64,000 nt of DNA from Pseudomonas azerbaijanoccidentalis (GTDB lineage Bacteria; Pseudomonadota; Gammaproteobacteria; Pseudomonadales; Pseudomonadaceae), in assembly GCF_019145495.1 (NCBI RefSeq), contig NZ_JAHSTU010000004.1, forward strand, positions 124,001-188,000. Direction: 5' to 3'. Of this stretch, positions 1 through 10,193 are shown piece by piece (position 1 is the stretch's first letter; each line of letters opens with the position of its first letter). Under the pieces are notes generated by a model. The model searched no databases, was not told the DNA's origin, and saw only the letters and a program-made list of their open reading frames with translations. Position numbers and translations under genes: made by a program.

Positions 1-34
1 CGCCGAGATACACCACACCACGATTGCCAGACAT
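1..34 (-). CDS. fdhA: Glutathione-independent formaldehyde dehydrogenase, N-terminal fragment
   Basis: Only the first 11 codons lie in the window. They read MSGNRGVVYLG on the minus strand, which matches the remembered N-terminus of Pseudomonas formaldehyde dehydrogenase FdhA. An AGGTG ribosome-binding sequence sits eight bases upstream. The family oxidises formaldehyde to formate with NAD+ and is a zinc alcohol-dehydrogenase relative. Its place beside purU and the sarcosine oxidase operon fits, because N-demethylation of betaine derivatives releases formaldehyde. The call rests on eleven residues plus context. Confidence 0.7.
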   Translation of the reverse strand, partial: MSGNRGVVYLG

Positions 35-132
35 GCTTTCACCTCGCTGTTGTTTTTATGGAACCGCGTTGCCCAGTCAGGCAGCGCGTTAAGTGCTCGG
101 GTACAGATGCTGTTTCTTGTGTTGCCAGTTAT

Positions 133-232
133 GGCCCCATCGCTAGCAGGCTAGCTCCCACAGTTATTCGGAATGAACACGGGATTTGTGAACAACCCGA
201 AACCTGTGGGAGCTGGCCTGCCAGCGATGGCG
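133..232. repeat. Paired REP element (GTGGGAGC family)
   Basis: Two inverted arms, at about 135-162 and 204-231, resemble the P. fluorescens REP consensus GTGGGAGCYRGCYTGCYRGC. The GCGAT ends face outward. It lies between fdhA and purU. Confidence 0.85.
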
Positions 233-234
233 AT

Positions 235-1092
235 CTAAAGAACGACCGTACGATTGGCGTTCAAAAATACTCTTCTCTCGATGTGATACCCAACCGCCCG
301 CGCCAAGGTCAGGCCTTCTATGTCGCGCCCCTTGGCAATCAAATCCTCAGGGTAATGGCTGTGGTCGACCACCTCGACGCCCTGGGCAATGATCGGCCCT
401 TCATCGAGGTCGTTGTTGATGTAATGCGCCGTCGCGCCGACCAGTTTCACGCCCTTGTTGTAGGCCTGGTGATAAGGCTTGGCGCCTTTGAAACCTGGCA
501 GCAGGGAGTGGTGAATGTTGATTGCCTTGCCATCGAGCTTGCGGCATAGCTCTGGCGACAACACCTGCATGTAGCGAGCAAGGATCACCAGCTCGGCGCC
601 GGCGTCTTCGATCACCTGCAACACCTGACGCTCTTGCGACGGTTTGTCGTTCGGGTCGAGCGGGAAGTGGTAGTACGGAATCTGGTGCCAATCGGCCAAC
701 GGCTTGAGGTCCGGGTGGTTGGAGACCACAGCGGCGACGTCCATCGACAACTGGCCGATGCGCTGGCGGTAGAGCAAATCGTTGAGGCAGTGATCGGCCT
801 TGGAGACCATGATCACCACTTTCGGCCGATAGTGCGGCGGGGTCAGCTCGAAGATCATGCCGAACGATTCACCACGCTCCTGCAAACCGGCGCGAAACGA
901 CTGCTCGTCGAAGCCATCCGGTTGGCGGAATTCCACGCGAATGAAGAAACGGCCCGAGAGCCGGTCATCGAAGGAGTGGTGTTCGGTGACGTAGCAGCCC
1001 TGCTCGAACAGAAAGCGCGTCACCGCGTCCACCGTACCGAGCACGCTGGGGCAATCGGCAGTCAGAATCCATGTGTCTGGGGCGCGGCTCAT
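235..1092 (-). CDS. purU: Formyltetrahydrofolate deformylase
   Basis: PurU hydrolyses 10-formyl-tetrahydrofolate to formate and tetrahydrofolate. The 285-residue protein has an N-terminal ACT domain (about 1-85) and a C-terminal formyltransferase-fold domain. The catalytic Asn-His-Asp region is visible in NIHHSLLPGFKGAKPYHQ and in NNDLDEGPIIAQ. I placed the start at MSRAPDTW, because an AGGAG precedes it and family length then fits; an upstream in-frame extension of 11 residues lacks these features. It lies downstream of the sarcosine oxidase genes. That matches a paralogue serving betaine catabolism, where it recycles folate loaded with one-carbon units. A second purU copy elsewhere in the genome is likely but cannot be seen here. 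Confidence 0.93.
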   Translation of the reverse strand: MSRAPDTWILTADCPSVLGTVDAVTRFLFEQGCYVTEHHSFDDRLSGRFFIRVEFRQPDGFDEQSFRAGLQERGESFGMIFELTPPHYRPKVVIMVSKADHCLNDLLYRQRIGQLSMDVAAVVSNHPDLKPLADWHQIPYYHFPLDPNDKPSQERQVLQVIEDAGAELVILARYMQVLSPELCRKLDGKAINIHHSLLPGFKGAKPYHQAYNKGVKLVGATAHYINNDLDEGPIIAQGVEVVDHSHYPEDLIAKGRDIEGLTLARAVGYHIERRVFLNANRTVVL

Positions 1093-1135
1093 AGTGCGGT
1101 GACTCCTGTTCAAAAGTAGCAGCAACGCCGCTTTG

Positions 1136-1200
1136 TGTAGCAGCTGCCGCAGGTTTCACGACGACTTCGTCGCCGAACGCAGCCTGCGGCAGCTGCTACA
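1136..1200. repeat. Paired REP-like inverted repeat (TGTAGCAGCTGCC family)
   Basis: The arms TGTAGCAGCTGCCGCAGG and its near-complement flank a short palindromic centre (ACGACTTCGTCG). It fills the purU-soxG gap and may act as a weak transcription barrier on the minus strand. Confidence 0.8.
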
Positions 1201-1204
1201 GGTA

Positions 1205-1837
1205 TCAGGCCTGAACGCTGAGGCCGAATTCAGCGGCCGCATCCTGCAACCACAACCACCAGTAATCCGAGAAGCTGCGACGGATCAGCAGCTCCCAAGT
1301 GTCTTCGCCAGTGTGGCGGATCACCAGTTGCGACTTGGCGAACACCGTGCCGACCGCCTTGCCCACCGGAAAGTTGTTCGGGTGCACGTCGTAGCTGGTG
1401 GATTTCATCAGCACCTGGCGCACGTTCGGGCCGCTCAGTTCAAGGATCTGCTGACCACCGCTGACGTTAACGATCTGAATGTGCAACTCGCCCAGCGCTT
1501 CACGCAATTTTTGCTCGGCGGCGAATTCTTCGCCGGTTGGCACGATCAGCAGCCATTCATCCGGCCCCATCCATTGCAGGCTGGTTTCGCCTTTGACGAT
1601 GACGGTCAGCGCGCCCGGCAATTCAATGCCAAGAGCCTTGTGCACGCCAGCGGCGAACGCGGCATCGTGACCATCGCCACGAATGGTCAGGTGGCCCAGA
1701 AGTTTTTTCTCACGCACGGTCACACCGGCGTTTTTGCGACCCTTGCCCACCAGGCTGGCGAGGTCGGCGTGATGCAGCGACGACTCGGCCTTGGCCCCGG
1801 TGGTTGGGCGTTGTTGGTAAACATTGGCTGTGGTCAT
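1205..1837 (-). CDS. soxG: Sarcosine oxidase gamma subunit
   Basis: This is the small gamma subunit of heterotetrameric sarcosine oxidase (SoxBDAG), 210 residues, with the usual family length. The complex oxidatively demethylates sarcosine to glycine in the cytosol, moving the methyl group to tetrahydrofolate as 5,10-methylene-THF. The gamma subunit has no cofactor of its own and resembles the glycine cleavage T-protein fold (for example WMGPDEWLLIVP and RHTGEDTWELLIR). It is the last sox gene of the minus-strand run. An AAAGGTG ribosome-binding sequence precedes the start. About 100 bases separate it from soxA, a looser gap than between the other sox genes. Confidence 0.95.
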   Translation of the reverse strand: MTTANVYQQRPTTGAKAESSLHHADLASLVGKGRKNAGVTVREKKLLGHLTIRGDGHDAAFAAGVHKALGIELPGALTVIVKGETSLQWMGPDEWLLIVPTGEEFAAEQKLREALGELHIQIVNVSGGQQILELSGPNVRQVLMKSTSYDVHPNNFPVGKAVGTVFAKSQLVIRHTGEDTWELLIRRSFSDYWWLWLQDAAAEFGLSVQA

Positions 1838-1882
1838 AAAGCACCTTTGCTGAATTCTGTTGGTTCCTGTGGTGGCTGCACT

Positions 1883-1924
1883 GCCGCTATCGCCAGCAGG
1901 CTAGCGATTGGCAGCCAACCCACA
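1883..1924. repeat. Degenerate single REP arm
   Basis: The sequence GCTATCGCCAGCAGGCTAGC resembles one arm of the GTGGGAGC REP family, followed by a decayed remnant of the second arm. It lies in the soxG-soxA gap. Confidence 0.5.
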
Positions 1925-1937
1925 GATCTCGAGGTCA

Positions 1938-4900
1938 TCAAATATTCTGGCGTTCGCCTTTCGGATCGAAGAACACCGAAGAAACGATTTCCGCCTCGAT
2001 CACGCTGCCGTCCGCCAGAGGTGCAAACACGCGCTCGCCCATGCGGTTCAGGCCGCCCTTGACCACGCCCATGGCAAACGAATAGCCGAGGGAGTTGTGC
2101 GCGTAGCTGGAGGTCACGTGGCCGACCATGGTCATCGGGATCGCCTGCTTGGTGTTGAACACCAGTTGCGCACCTTCCGGCAGCCATTTGTTCGGATCGA
2201 TCGGCTTCAGTCCAACCAGTTGCTTACGCTGATCACGCACGCAGTCTTCACGGTTCATGCCGCGCTGACCGATCCACGAGAACGGTTTGGTGCGGCCAAC
2301 ACACCAGCCCATGTTCAGGTCGTCCGGGGTCATCGAGCCGTCAGTGTCCTGACCGACGATGATGAAGCCCTTCTCCGCCCGCAGCACGTGCATGGTTTCG
2401 GTGCCGTACGGCGTCAGGTTGTACTTCTTGCCGGCGTCGACAATTTTCTCGAGCACGCCCATCGCATAGTCGGCTTGCACGTTGACTTCGTACGACAGTT
2501 CGCCGGTAAACGAAATCCGGAAAATCCGTGCCGGTACACCGCCGACCAGAGCTTCTTTCCAGGTCATGAACGGGAAAGCTTCGTTGCTCAGGTCAACGTC
2601 GGTGACTTCGCTGAGCAGCTTGCGGCTGTTCGGCCCGGACAGGGTCATGGTTGCCCAGTGATCCGTCACGGAAGTGAAGTACACCTTCAGCTCTGGCCAT
2701 TCGGTCTGATGGTAGATTTCCAGCCATTGCAGCACGCGCGCAGCGCCGCCGGTGGTGGTGGTCATCACGAAATGGTTGTCGGCAAGGCAAGCCGTCACGC
2801 CGTCGTCGAAGACCATGCCGTCTTCTTTGCACATCAGGCCGTAGCGCGCCTTGCCCACGTCGAGCTTGGTCCAGGCGTTGGTGTAGATGCGGTTGAGGAA
2901 CTCGCGGGTGTCCGGACCCTGGATGTCGATCTTGCCCAGGGTCGACGCGTCCAGCAGGCCGACGCTGTCGCGCACGGCTTTGCATTCGCGCTTGACCGCG
3001 GCGTGCATGTCTTCACCGGATTTCGGGAAGTACCACGGACGTTTCCATTGACCGACGTCTTCGAACTCGGCGCCGTTTTTCAGGTGCCAGTGATGCAGTG
3101 CAGTGAAACGCACAGGTTCGAAGATGTGCCCACAGTGACGACCGGCCACGGCGCCGAAAGTCACCGGCGTGTAGTTCGGGCGGAACATGGTGGTGCCCAT
3201 CTGCGGGATGGTCACGTTCAGCGAACGGGCGGCGATGGCCAGACCGTTGACGTTGCCGAGCTTGCCCTGATCGGTGCCGAAGCCCAGCGCGGTATAGCGC
3301 TTGACGTGCTCGACCGACTCGAAGCCCTCGCGGGTCGCCAGTTCGATACCGGCAGCGGTGACGTCGTTTTGCAGATCGACGAATTGCTTGGGTGCACGTG
3401 CGGTGACTTTTTCGTAAGGCACCTGGAACAGCGCCAACGTCGGCTCTTCCAGACGCGCCAGGGCTTTTGGCAAGGTCGCTTCGACCGGACCAAAACCGGC
3501 TTCGCTGGCGGCGCGAACGCCGCCTTCAAAACCGTCGGCCAGGGAATCACCCAAGCCATAAACGCCGTTGATGCCACCGACGCACACGCGTTTCTGCGGT
3601 GCTTCACCCGGTACGAAACCGAGGATGTCTTCGCGCCAGATCGGCTTGCCGCCCAAGTGCGAAGCCAAGTGAACGACAGGGCTGTAACCGCCGGAGCTGG
3701 CGATCAGGTCGCAGTCGAGCCATTCGCCCGGGCTGGTGACTTTGTGTCCCTTCACATCGATGGCGGCGACGCGAGCAGCGGTGACGCGCTTGCTGCCACG
3801 GGCCTCGATCACGGCGCTGCCGGTGAGGATGCGAATACCTTTGGCGCGAGCTTCTTCCACCAGCGCACCGCGCGGGTTGCTGCGGGCGTCGGCGATGGCC
3901 ACCACTTGCAGGCTGGCATCGAGCCAATCCAGGGCAACGCGGTAGGCGTGATCGTTGTTGGTCGACAGCACCAGTTTTTTGCCTGGCGCTACGCCGTAGC
4001 GGCGAACATAAGTCGACACAGCGCCGGCCAGCATGTTGCCCGGCACGTCGTTATTGCCGTAGACCAGTGGTCGCTCGTGAGTACCGGTCGCGAGTACCAC
4101 ACGCTTGGCACGAACACGGTGAATACGCTGGCGTACCTGGCCAATCGGGGCGCGGTCGCCGAGGTGATCGGTGAGGCGTTCGTGAATGGTCAGGAAGTTG
4201 TGGTCGTGGTAACCGTTGACCGTGGCGCGCGGCAACAGCAGCACGTCCGGAGTGTTCTTCAGTTCGGCGATGACGCTGGCGACCCACTCGGTCGCCGGCT
4301 TGCCGTCGAGGCTTTCGCGGGAGTCGAGCAGGCTGCCGCCAAACTCTTCCTGTTCGTCAGCCAGGATCACACGGGCACCGCTGCGCGCAGCGGCCAGTGC
4401 AGCGGCCAGGCCAGCAGGGCCGGCGCCGACGATCAGCACGTCGCAGTGCTGGTTCATGTAGTCGTAGGTGTCCGGATCGTTCTCGGTCGGCGAACGGCCA
4501 AGACCGGCAGCCTTACGAATGTACTTTTCGTAAGTCATCCAGAACGATTGCGGGTACATGAAGGTTTTGTAGTAGAAGCCCGGTGGCATCAGCTTGCCGC
4601 CGACCTTGCCGAGAATCCCCATCATGTCGTTGTTCACGCTCGGCCAGCCGTTAGTGCTGGTGGCGACCAAACCTTGATACAGCGCTTGTTGCGTGGCGCG
4701 TACGTTCGGGATTTGCGTGGCTTCGGTGGCGCCGATCTGCAGCACCGCGTTCGGCTCTTCCGCGCCTGCGGCGAAGATGCCGCGCGGACGGGAATACTTG
4801 AAGCTGCGACCGATGATGTCGACGCCGTTGGCCAGCAGTGCAGCGGCCAGGGAGTCGCCTTCGAAGCCTTTGTAGCTCTGGCCGTTGAAGGTGAAGGTCA

Positions 4901-4955
4901 GGACTTTGTTGCGGTCGATCCGTCCGCCGTTGGACAGGCGATTGATCTGGCTCAT
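1938..4955 (-). CDS. soxA: Sarcosine oxidase alpha subunit
   Basis: The 1005-residue alpha subunit carries an N-terminal ferredoxin-like segment (about 1-100, with FNGQSYKGFEGDSLAAALLA). A central FAD/NAD-binding Rossmann region follows (VLIVGAGPAGLAAALAAARS near residue 175). The C-terminal half is a GcvT-like aminomethyltransferase that binds folate (from about residue 610). This arrangement is standard for heterotetrameric sarcosine oxidases, where alpha binds NAD+ and transfers the methylene group to tetrahydrofolate. The start overlaps the soxD stop by four bases (ATGA), showing translational coupling. No frameshift or missing block is apparent. Confidence 0.97.
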   Translation of the reverse strand: MSQINRLSNGGRIDRNKVLTFTFNGQSYKGFEGDSLAAALLANGVDIIGRSFKYSRPRGIFAAGAEEPNAVLQIGATEATQIPNVRATQQALYQGLVATSTNGWPSVNNDMMGILGKVGGKLMPPGFYYKTFMYPQSFWMTYEKYIRKAAGLGRSPTENDPDTYDYMNQHCDVLIVGAGPAGLAAALAAARSGARVILADEQEEFGGSLLDSRESLDGKPATEWVASVIAELKNTPDVLLLPRATVNGYHDHNFLTIHERLTDHLGDRAPIGQVRQRIHRVRAKRVVLATGTHERPLVYGNNDVPGNMLAGAVSTYVRRYGVAPGKKLVLSTNNDHAYRVALDWLDASLQVVAIADARSNPRGALVEEARAKGIRILTGSAVIEARGSKRVTAARVAAIDVKGHKVTSPGEWLDCDLIASSGGYSPVVHLASHLGGKPIWREDILGFVPGEAPQKRVCVGGINGVYGLGDSLADGFEGGVRAASEAGFGPVEATLPKALARLEEPTLALFQVPYEKVTARAPKQFVDLQNDVTAAGIELATREGFESVEHVKRYTALGFGTDQGKLGNVNGLAIAARSLNVTIPQMGTTMFRPNYTPVTFGAVAGRHCGHIFEPVRFTALHHWHLKNGAEFEDVGQWKRPWYFPKSGEDMHAAVKRECKAVRDSVGLLDASTLGKIDIQGPDTREFLNRIYTNAWTKLDVGKARYGLMCKEDGMVFDDGVTACLADNHFVMTTTTGGAARVLQWLEIYHQTEWPELKVYFTSVTDHWATMTLSGPNSRKLLSEVTDVDLSNEAFPFMTWKEALVGGVPARIFRISFTGELSYEVNVQADYAMGVLEKIVDAGKKYNLTPYGTETMHVLRAEKGFIIVGQDTDGSMTPDDLNMGWCVGRTKPFSWIGQRGMNREDCVRDQRKQLVGLKPIDPNKWLPEGAQLVFNTKQAIPMTMVGHVTSSYAHNSLGYSFAMGVVKGGLNRMGERVFAPLADGSVIEAEIVSSVFFDPKGERQNI

Positions 4956-5281
4956 ACCTTCTCTCCCAGAGCCGTGCTGGCCGCTTTCGGGCTATCGGTC
5001 TTGTCGGTGAATTGTGGCTTGGTGCCGATCTTGTAGGTCTCGAGAATCTCGTAGGTCACGGTGTCACGGGTGACGTTGAAGTACTGACGGCAACCGGCAA
5101 CGTGATCCCACAGTTCGTGGTGCAGACCGCGAGGGTTATCGCGGAAGAACATGTAGTCGCCCCACTCCTCGTCGGTGCAGCTGTTCGGATCCAGTGGACG
5201 CGGGATGTGCGCCTGGCCGGATGCGTGGAATTCCTCTTCGGAGCGCAACTCGCCGCAGTGAGGACAGAAGATATGCAACAT
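4952..5281 (-). CDS. soxD: Sarcosine oxidase delta subunit
   Basis: The 109-residue delta subunit begins MLHIFCPHCGELRSEEEF. The paired cysteines of CPHCG are the N-terminal part of the zinc-binding site of this subunit, completed by histidine and cysteine residues further on (HHELWDHVAGCRQYF). Delta is structural and holds the tetramer together. The gene sits between soxB (14-base gap) and soxA (four-base overlap). AGGAGA precedes the ATG. Confidence 0.96.
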   Translation of the reverse strand: MLHIFCPHCGELRSEEEFHASGQAHIPRPLDPNSCTDEEWGDYMFFRDNPRGLHHELWDHVAGCRQYFNVTRDTVTYEILETYKIGTKPQFTDKTDSPKAASTALGEKV

Positions 5282-5295
5282 GGGGATTTCTCCTG

Positions 5296-6546
5296 TTAGT
5301 GGGCAACCGCAGCAGCGCCGTGTTCATCGATCAACGCACCGTTGTGGAAACGGTCGATGGAGAAAGGTGCGGCCAGTGGGTGCATTTCACCCTTGGCCAA
5401 ACTCGCGGCAAACACGTTGCCCGAGCCAGGTGTCGCCTTGAAGCCGCCGGTGCCCCAACCGCAGTTGAAGAACATGTTCGGTACCGGGGTTTTCGAAATG
5501 ATCGGGCACGCATCCGGTGTGGTGTCGACGATGCCGCCCCACTGACGGTTCATACGTACGCGGGACAATACCGGGAACATCTCGACGATGGCCTGGACGG
5601 TGTGCTCGATCACCGGGTACGAACCACGCTGGCCATAGCCGTTGTAGCCGTCGATACCGGCGCCGATCACCAGGTCGCCCTTGTCGGACTGGCTGATGTA
5701 ACCGTGTACGGCGTTGGACATGATCACGCTGTCGATAATCGGCTTGATCGGCTCGGACACCAGCGCTTGCAGCGGGTGGGATTCGATTGGCAGACGGAAA
5801 CCGGCGAGCTTGGCCATGTGCCCGGAGTTACCGGCAGTGACCACGCCGACGCGCTTGGCGCCGATGAAGCCCTTGTTGGTTTCGACACCGATGCACACGC
5901 CGTTTTCCTTGCGGAAACCAATCACTTCGGTCTGCTGGATCAGGTCCACGCCCAAGGCGTCGGCGGCACGGGCAAAGCCCCAGGCCACGGCATCGTGACG
6001 GGCCACGCCGCCCCGACGCTGGACGGTGGCGCCCATCACCGGGTAGCGAGTGTTTTTCGAGCAGTCGAGGTACGGAATCTCGTCCGCCACTTGCTTGGCA
6101 TCGAGCAGCTCGCCATCAACGCCGTTGAGGCGGTTGGCGCTGACCCGACGCTCGGAATCACGGATGTCCTGCAGGGTGTGGCACAGGTTGTAGACGCCAC
6201 GCTGGGAGAACATCACGTTGTAGTTCAGGTCCTGGGACAGGCCTTCCCAGAGTTTCATCGCGTGTTCGTACAGGTGCGCCGACTCGTCCCACAGGTAGTT
6301 GGAGCGAACGATGGTGGTGTTGCGCGCGGTGTTACCACCGCCCAGCCAGCCCTTCTCGACCACGGCCACGTTGGTGATGCCGTGTTCCTTGGCCAGGTAG
6401 TAGGCGGTCGCCAGACCGTGCCCGCCACCACCGACGATGACCACGTCGTAGACCTTTTTCGGGGTCGGTGTGCGCCACATGCGCTGCCAGTTTTCGTGGT
6501 GGCTGAGGGAGTGTTTGAAGAGGCCGAAGCCCGAATAGCGTTGCAT
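5296..6546 (-). CDS. soxB: Sarcosine oxidase beta subunit
   Basis: The 416-residue beta subunit carries the FAD and covalent FMN chemistry that oxidises sarcosine. A DAO-type dinucleotide fold starts at [20 protein letters not shown] (about residues 33-52), and a C-terminal [14 protein letters not shown] motif closes the FAD site. Two in-frame ATGs are possible (6552 and 6546). I prefer 6546, because GGAG lies nine bases upstream of it but only three bases from the other. It is the first sox gene after glyA, with a gap of about 23 bases, so glyA-soxBDAG very likely form one transcript. Confidence 0.95.
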   Translation of the reverse strand: MQRYSGFGLFKHSLSHHENWQRMWRTPTPKKVYDVVIVGGGGHGLATAYYLAKEHGITNVAVVEKGWLGGGNTARNTTIVRSNYLWDESAHLYEHAMKLWEGLSQDLNYNVMFSQRGVYNLCHTLQDIRDSERRVSANRLNGVDGELLDAKQVADEIPYLDCSKNTRYPVMGATVQRRGGVARHDAVAWGFARAADALGVDLIQQTEVIGFRKENGVCIGVETNKGFIGAKRVGVVTAGNSGHMAKLAGFRLPIESHPLQALVSEPIKPIIDSVIMSNAVHGYISQSDKGDLVIGAGIDGYNGYGQRGSYPVIEHTVQAIVEMFPVLSRVRMNRQWGGIVDTTPDACPIISKTPVPNMFFNCGWGTGGFKATPGSGNVFAASLAKGEMHPLAAPFSIDRFHNGALIDEHGAAAVAH

Positions 6547-6569
6547 AGTCATTTACTCCAAAACCGCGC

Positions 6570-7823
<1,254 letters not shown>

Positions 7824-7866
7824 CGCGTCTCTCCCAGCGGCATCTGTGCGCCATTCGTCTCGGTAA

Positions 7867-7889
7867 GGCACTGGCGTTTCGGCAGTGCC
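7867..7889. other. Short inverted repeat upstream of glyA
   Basis: GGCACTG and CAGTGCC form a perfect seven-base stem around a nine-base loop, 44-66 bases upstream of the glyA start. It lacks a T-tract. It could be a leader hairpin or an operator; the function is unknown. Confidence 0.35.
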
Positions 7890-8010
7890 CTTTGATAGCG
7901 ATGGTATGACCGGCGTCGAGAGGTCAAATGCCTACGGGCGCCACGCAAAGGTGCGTTTACGACATGGTGGGAAATGGCATGCCGAACACGATCCTCAATT
8001 CATCGAGAAA

Positions 8011-8106
8011 CCCTGTGGGAGCTGGCTTGCCAGCGATGGCGTCACCACATCCGGCATTGATGGCGGCTGGTCCACCGCTATCGCTGGCAAGCCAGCTCCC
8101 ACAGGG
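8011..8106. repeat. Paired REP element (GTGGGAGC family)
   Basis: The arms CTGTGGGAGCTGGCTTGCCA and its complement lie at the two ends, with the CTGTGGGAGC ends facing outward. It abuts the stop codon of the TraX-like gene and separates it from glyA. Confidence 0.88.
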
Positions 8107-8835
8107 TCATGCAACGATCTGGCGGAGAAGTAACAACATGAGGAAATGCACGGGATACAGCGCATACGCCCACCGCCGCATCGGGGGTGGTTTTACGTCA
8201 CGGGCGTGTCGCAATAAGAACAGCCCCAGCCATGGCGCAATCAGACAAGTGGCGGTAGCCGCCATGGCCACGTGATTGCCCAATCGAACAGAGTAATAAA
8301 GCACTTGCCATTGATTGGCGGCTAGGCACACCAACCCTGGCAACAAGGCGAAATACCACGAGCGATGGATCACCCAAAGCAACACCAGCGGCAACAGCAC
8401 GCCAAAAAAACCAAACATCAATCGCTGTGAAAAGAAGGCCGCTAAAACCAGCGCGCCGATTGCCAACAGCCGCGATGGCAGGGTCGGTAGCTGCCAACCC
8501 CGAGCCACCAGCAAGCCAAGGGCAAGCGTGGGCAGTACGTTGAGCGTGTCAGGGTTGGGTATGAACAGGCGGTAGGGAATTTCGCTGGCGGCACTAAACA
8601 GCAGCAACCATCCCAGATAACGCCACTGCCCACCGCTCGCCTGCGCCGGCTTGCGCGCCACGTTCGCCGCCATCGCCAGACAAAACCACGGAAACGCCAG
8701 GCGCCCCGGCACATACAGCAGATCGATGGAATATCCGACATATCGCAGGTGATCAAGCACCATGCTCAAAAGCGCCAGCCACTTCAGCAGATCCAGTGCC
8801 CCGTCGCGCTGCTTTAAGTGCATAGTCGCGTGCAT
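8107..8835 (-). CDS. TraX-like integral membrane protein
   Basis: This 242-residue protein is strongly hydrophobic, with seven to nine predicted membrane segments. The opening DGALDLLKWLALLSMVLDHL is characteristic of the TraX family, which is related to membrane acyltransferases. TraX itself N-acetylates F-pilin, but most chromosomal members have no known substrate and no conjugation context. I chose the start at MHATMHLKQRDG, since AAGGACG lies at good spacing. The gene lies between glyA and the threonine aldolase gene; P. aeruginosa, as I recall, has a membrane protein of this kind in the same place, so the linkage may be old. A role in betaine use is not evident. Confidence 0.75.
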   Translation of the reverse strand: MHATMHLKQRDGALDLLKWLALLSMVLDHLRYVGYSIDLLYVPGRLAFPWFCLAMAANVARKPAQASGGQWRYLGWLLLFSAASEIPYRLFIPNPDTLNVLPTLALGLLVARGWQLPTLPSRLLAIGALVLAAFFSQRLMFGFFGVLLPLVLLWVIHRSWYFALLPGLVCLAANQWQVLYYSVRLGNHVAMAATATCLIAPWLGLFLLRHARDVKPPPMRRWAYALYPVHFLMLLLLRQIVA

Positions 8836-8966
8836 AATCGTCCTTCGATTGTGTATTTTCCTGACAGCAACATCCCGTGTGCTCCCCGAATGATCTTCGG
8901 TAAAGTGCGCACCCTCATTGACCACGGGTCGCTTCACCATAGGCGTCCCGACCACGGAAGCAGGCC

Positions 8967-10007
8967 ATGACCGATAAGAGCCAACAATTCGCCAGCGACA
9001 ACTATTCCGGCATTTGCCCTGAAGCCTGGGCTGCCATGGAACAGGCCAACCACGGCCACCAGCGCGCATACGGCGACGACGAGTGGACCGCCCGCGCGTC
9101 CGACGGTTTCCGCAAACTGTTCGAAACCGACTGCGAAGTGTTCTTCGCCTTTAACGGTACTGCCGCCAACTCGCTGGCCCTGTCGTCGCTGTGCCAGAGT
9201 TACCACAGCGTGATCTGCTCGGAAACCGCCCACGTCGAAACCGACGAATGCGGCGCGCCGGAATTCTTTTCCAACGGCTCCAAACTGCTGATCGCCCGCA
9301 CTGAAAACGGCAAGCTGACACCAGAATCGATCCGCGAGGTTGCGCTCAAGCGCCAGGACATTCACTACCCGAAACCGCGCGTCGTGACCCTGACTCAAGC
9401 CACCGAAGTCGGCAGTGTCTACACCCCGGACGAAATCCGCGCCATCAGCGCGACCTGCAAAGAATTGGGCCTGAACCTGCACATGGACGGCGCGCGTTTC
9501 TCCAACGCCTGTGCATACCTCGGCTGCTCGCCTGCCGACCTGACCTGGAAGGCCGGCGTCGACGTGCTGTGCTTCGGCGGCACGAAAAACGGCATGGCAG
9601 TGGGTGAGGCAATCCTGTTCTTCAACCACAAACTGGCCGAAGACTTTGACTATCGCTGCAAGCAGGCCGGGCAACTGGCGTCGAAGATGCGCTTCCTGTC
9701 GGCGCCGTGGGTCGGAATCCTCGAAAACGACGCGTGGCTCAAGTACGCCAACCACGCCAACCACTGCGCGCAATTGCTTGCCGAACTGGTCGGCGACATT
9801 CCAGGTGTCGAGCTGATGTTCCCGGTTCAGGCTAACGGCGTGTTCCTGCAACTGTCGGAACCGGCCATCGCCGCGCTGACTGCCAAGGGTTGGCGCTTCT
9901 ACACCTTCATCGGCAACGGCGGCGCACGCTTCATGTGCTCGTGGGACACCGAAGAAGAGCGCGTGCGTGAGCTGGCCCGCGACATCCGCGAAGTCATGAC
10001 CGCCTGA
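8967..10007 (+). CDS. ltaE: Low-specificity L-threonine aldolase
   Basis: This PLP enzyme splits L-threonine or allo-threonine into glycine and acetaldehyde. The 346-residue protein belongs to the beta-eliminating lyase family. The PLP lysine is in DVLCFGGTKNGMAVGEAI (about residues 193-210), and HMDGARFSNA carries the conserved Asp and Arg. ATG is followed by TDKSQQFASDNYSG, the usual N-terminus of Pseudomonas members. The gene is divergent from the TraX-like gene and sits with the other glycine/serine enzymes, so it may feed or draw on the same glycine pool. Confidence 0.94.
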   Translation: MTDKSQQFASDNYSGICPEAWAAMEQANHGHQRAYGDDEWTARASDGFRKLFETDCEVFFAFNGTAANSLALSSLCQSYHSVICSETAHVETDECGAPEFFSNGSKLLIARTENGKLTPESIREVALKRQDIHYPKPRVVTLTQATEVGSVYTPDEIRAISATCKELGLNLHMDGARFSNACAYLGCSPADLTWKAGVDVLCFGGTKNGMAVGEAILFFNHKLAEDFDYRCKQAGQLASKMRFLSAPWVGILENDAWLKYANHANHCAQLLAELVGDIPGVELMFPVQANGVFLQLSEPAIAALTAKGWRFYTFIGNGGARFMCSWDTEEERVRELARDIREVMTA

Positions 10008-10017
10008 CCCCGATCCC

Positions 10018-10096
10018 GTAGGAGCTGCCGCAGGCTGCGATCTTTTGATTCGGTTTTTTCAAAATCAAAAGATCGCAGCCTGCGGCAGCTCCTACA
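10018..10096. repeat. Paired REP element (GTAGGAGCTGCC family)
   Basis: Inverted arms GTAGGAGCTGCCGCAGGCTG are extended inward by CGATCTTTTGAT; the GTAGGAG ends face outward. It follows the ltaE stop. Confidence 0.9.
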
Positions 10097-10193
10097 GGGA
10101 ACTCGACTCCTCCCTCCACCTTGAAAGACATCGTCTACATTGACTGACGAGCCGCTTCTATCCGCTCACATAACAATAACCAGGAGCGTACGC

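Noticed and set aside
1908..5036. A 1042-codon open frame on the plus strand opposite soxA
   Set aside because: It mirrors soxA codon structure, has low-complexity His/Gln/Val composition and no family features, while the minus strand encodes a clear sarcosine oxidase alpha subunit.
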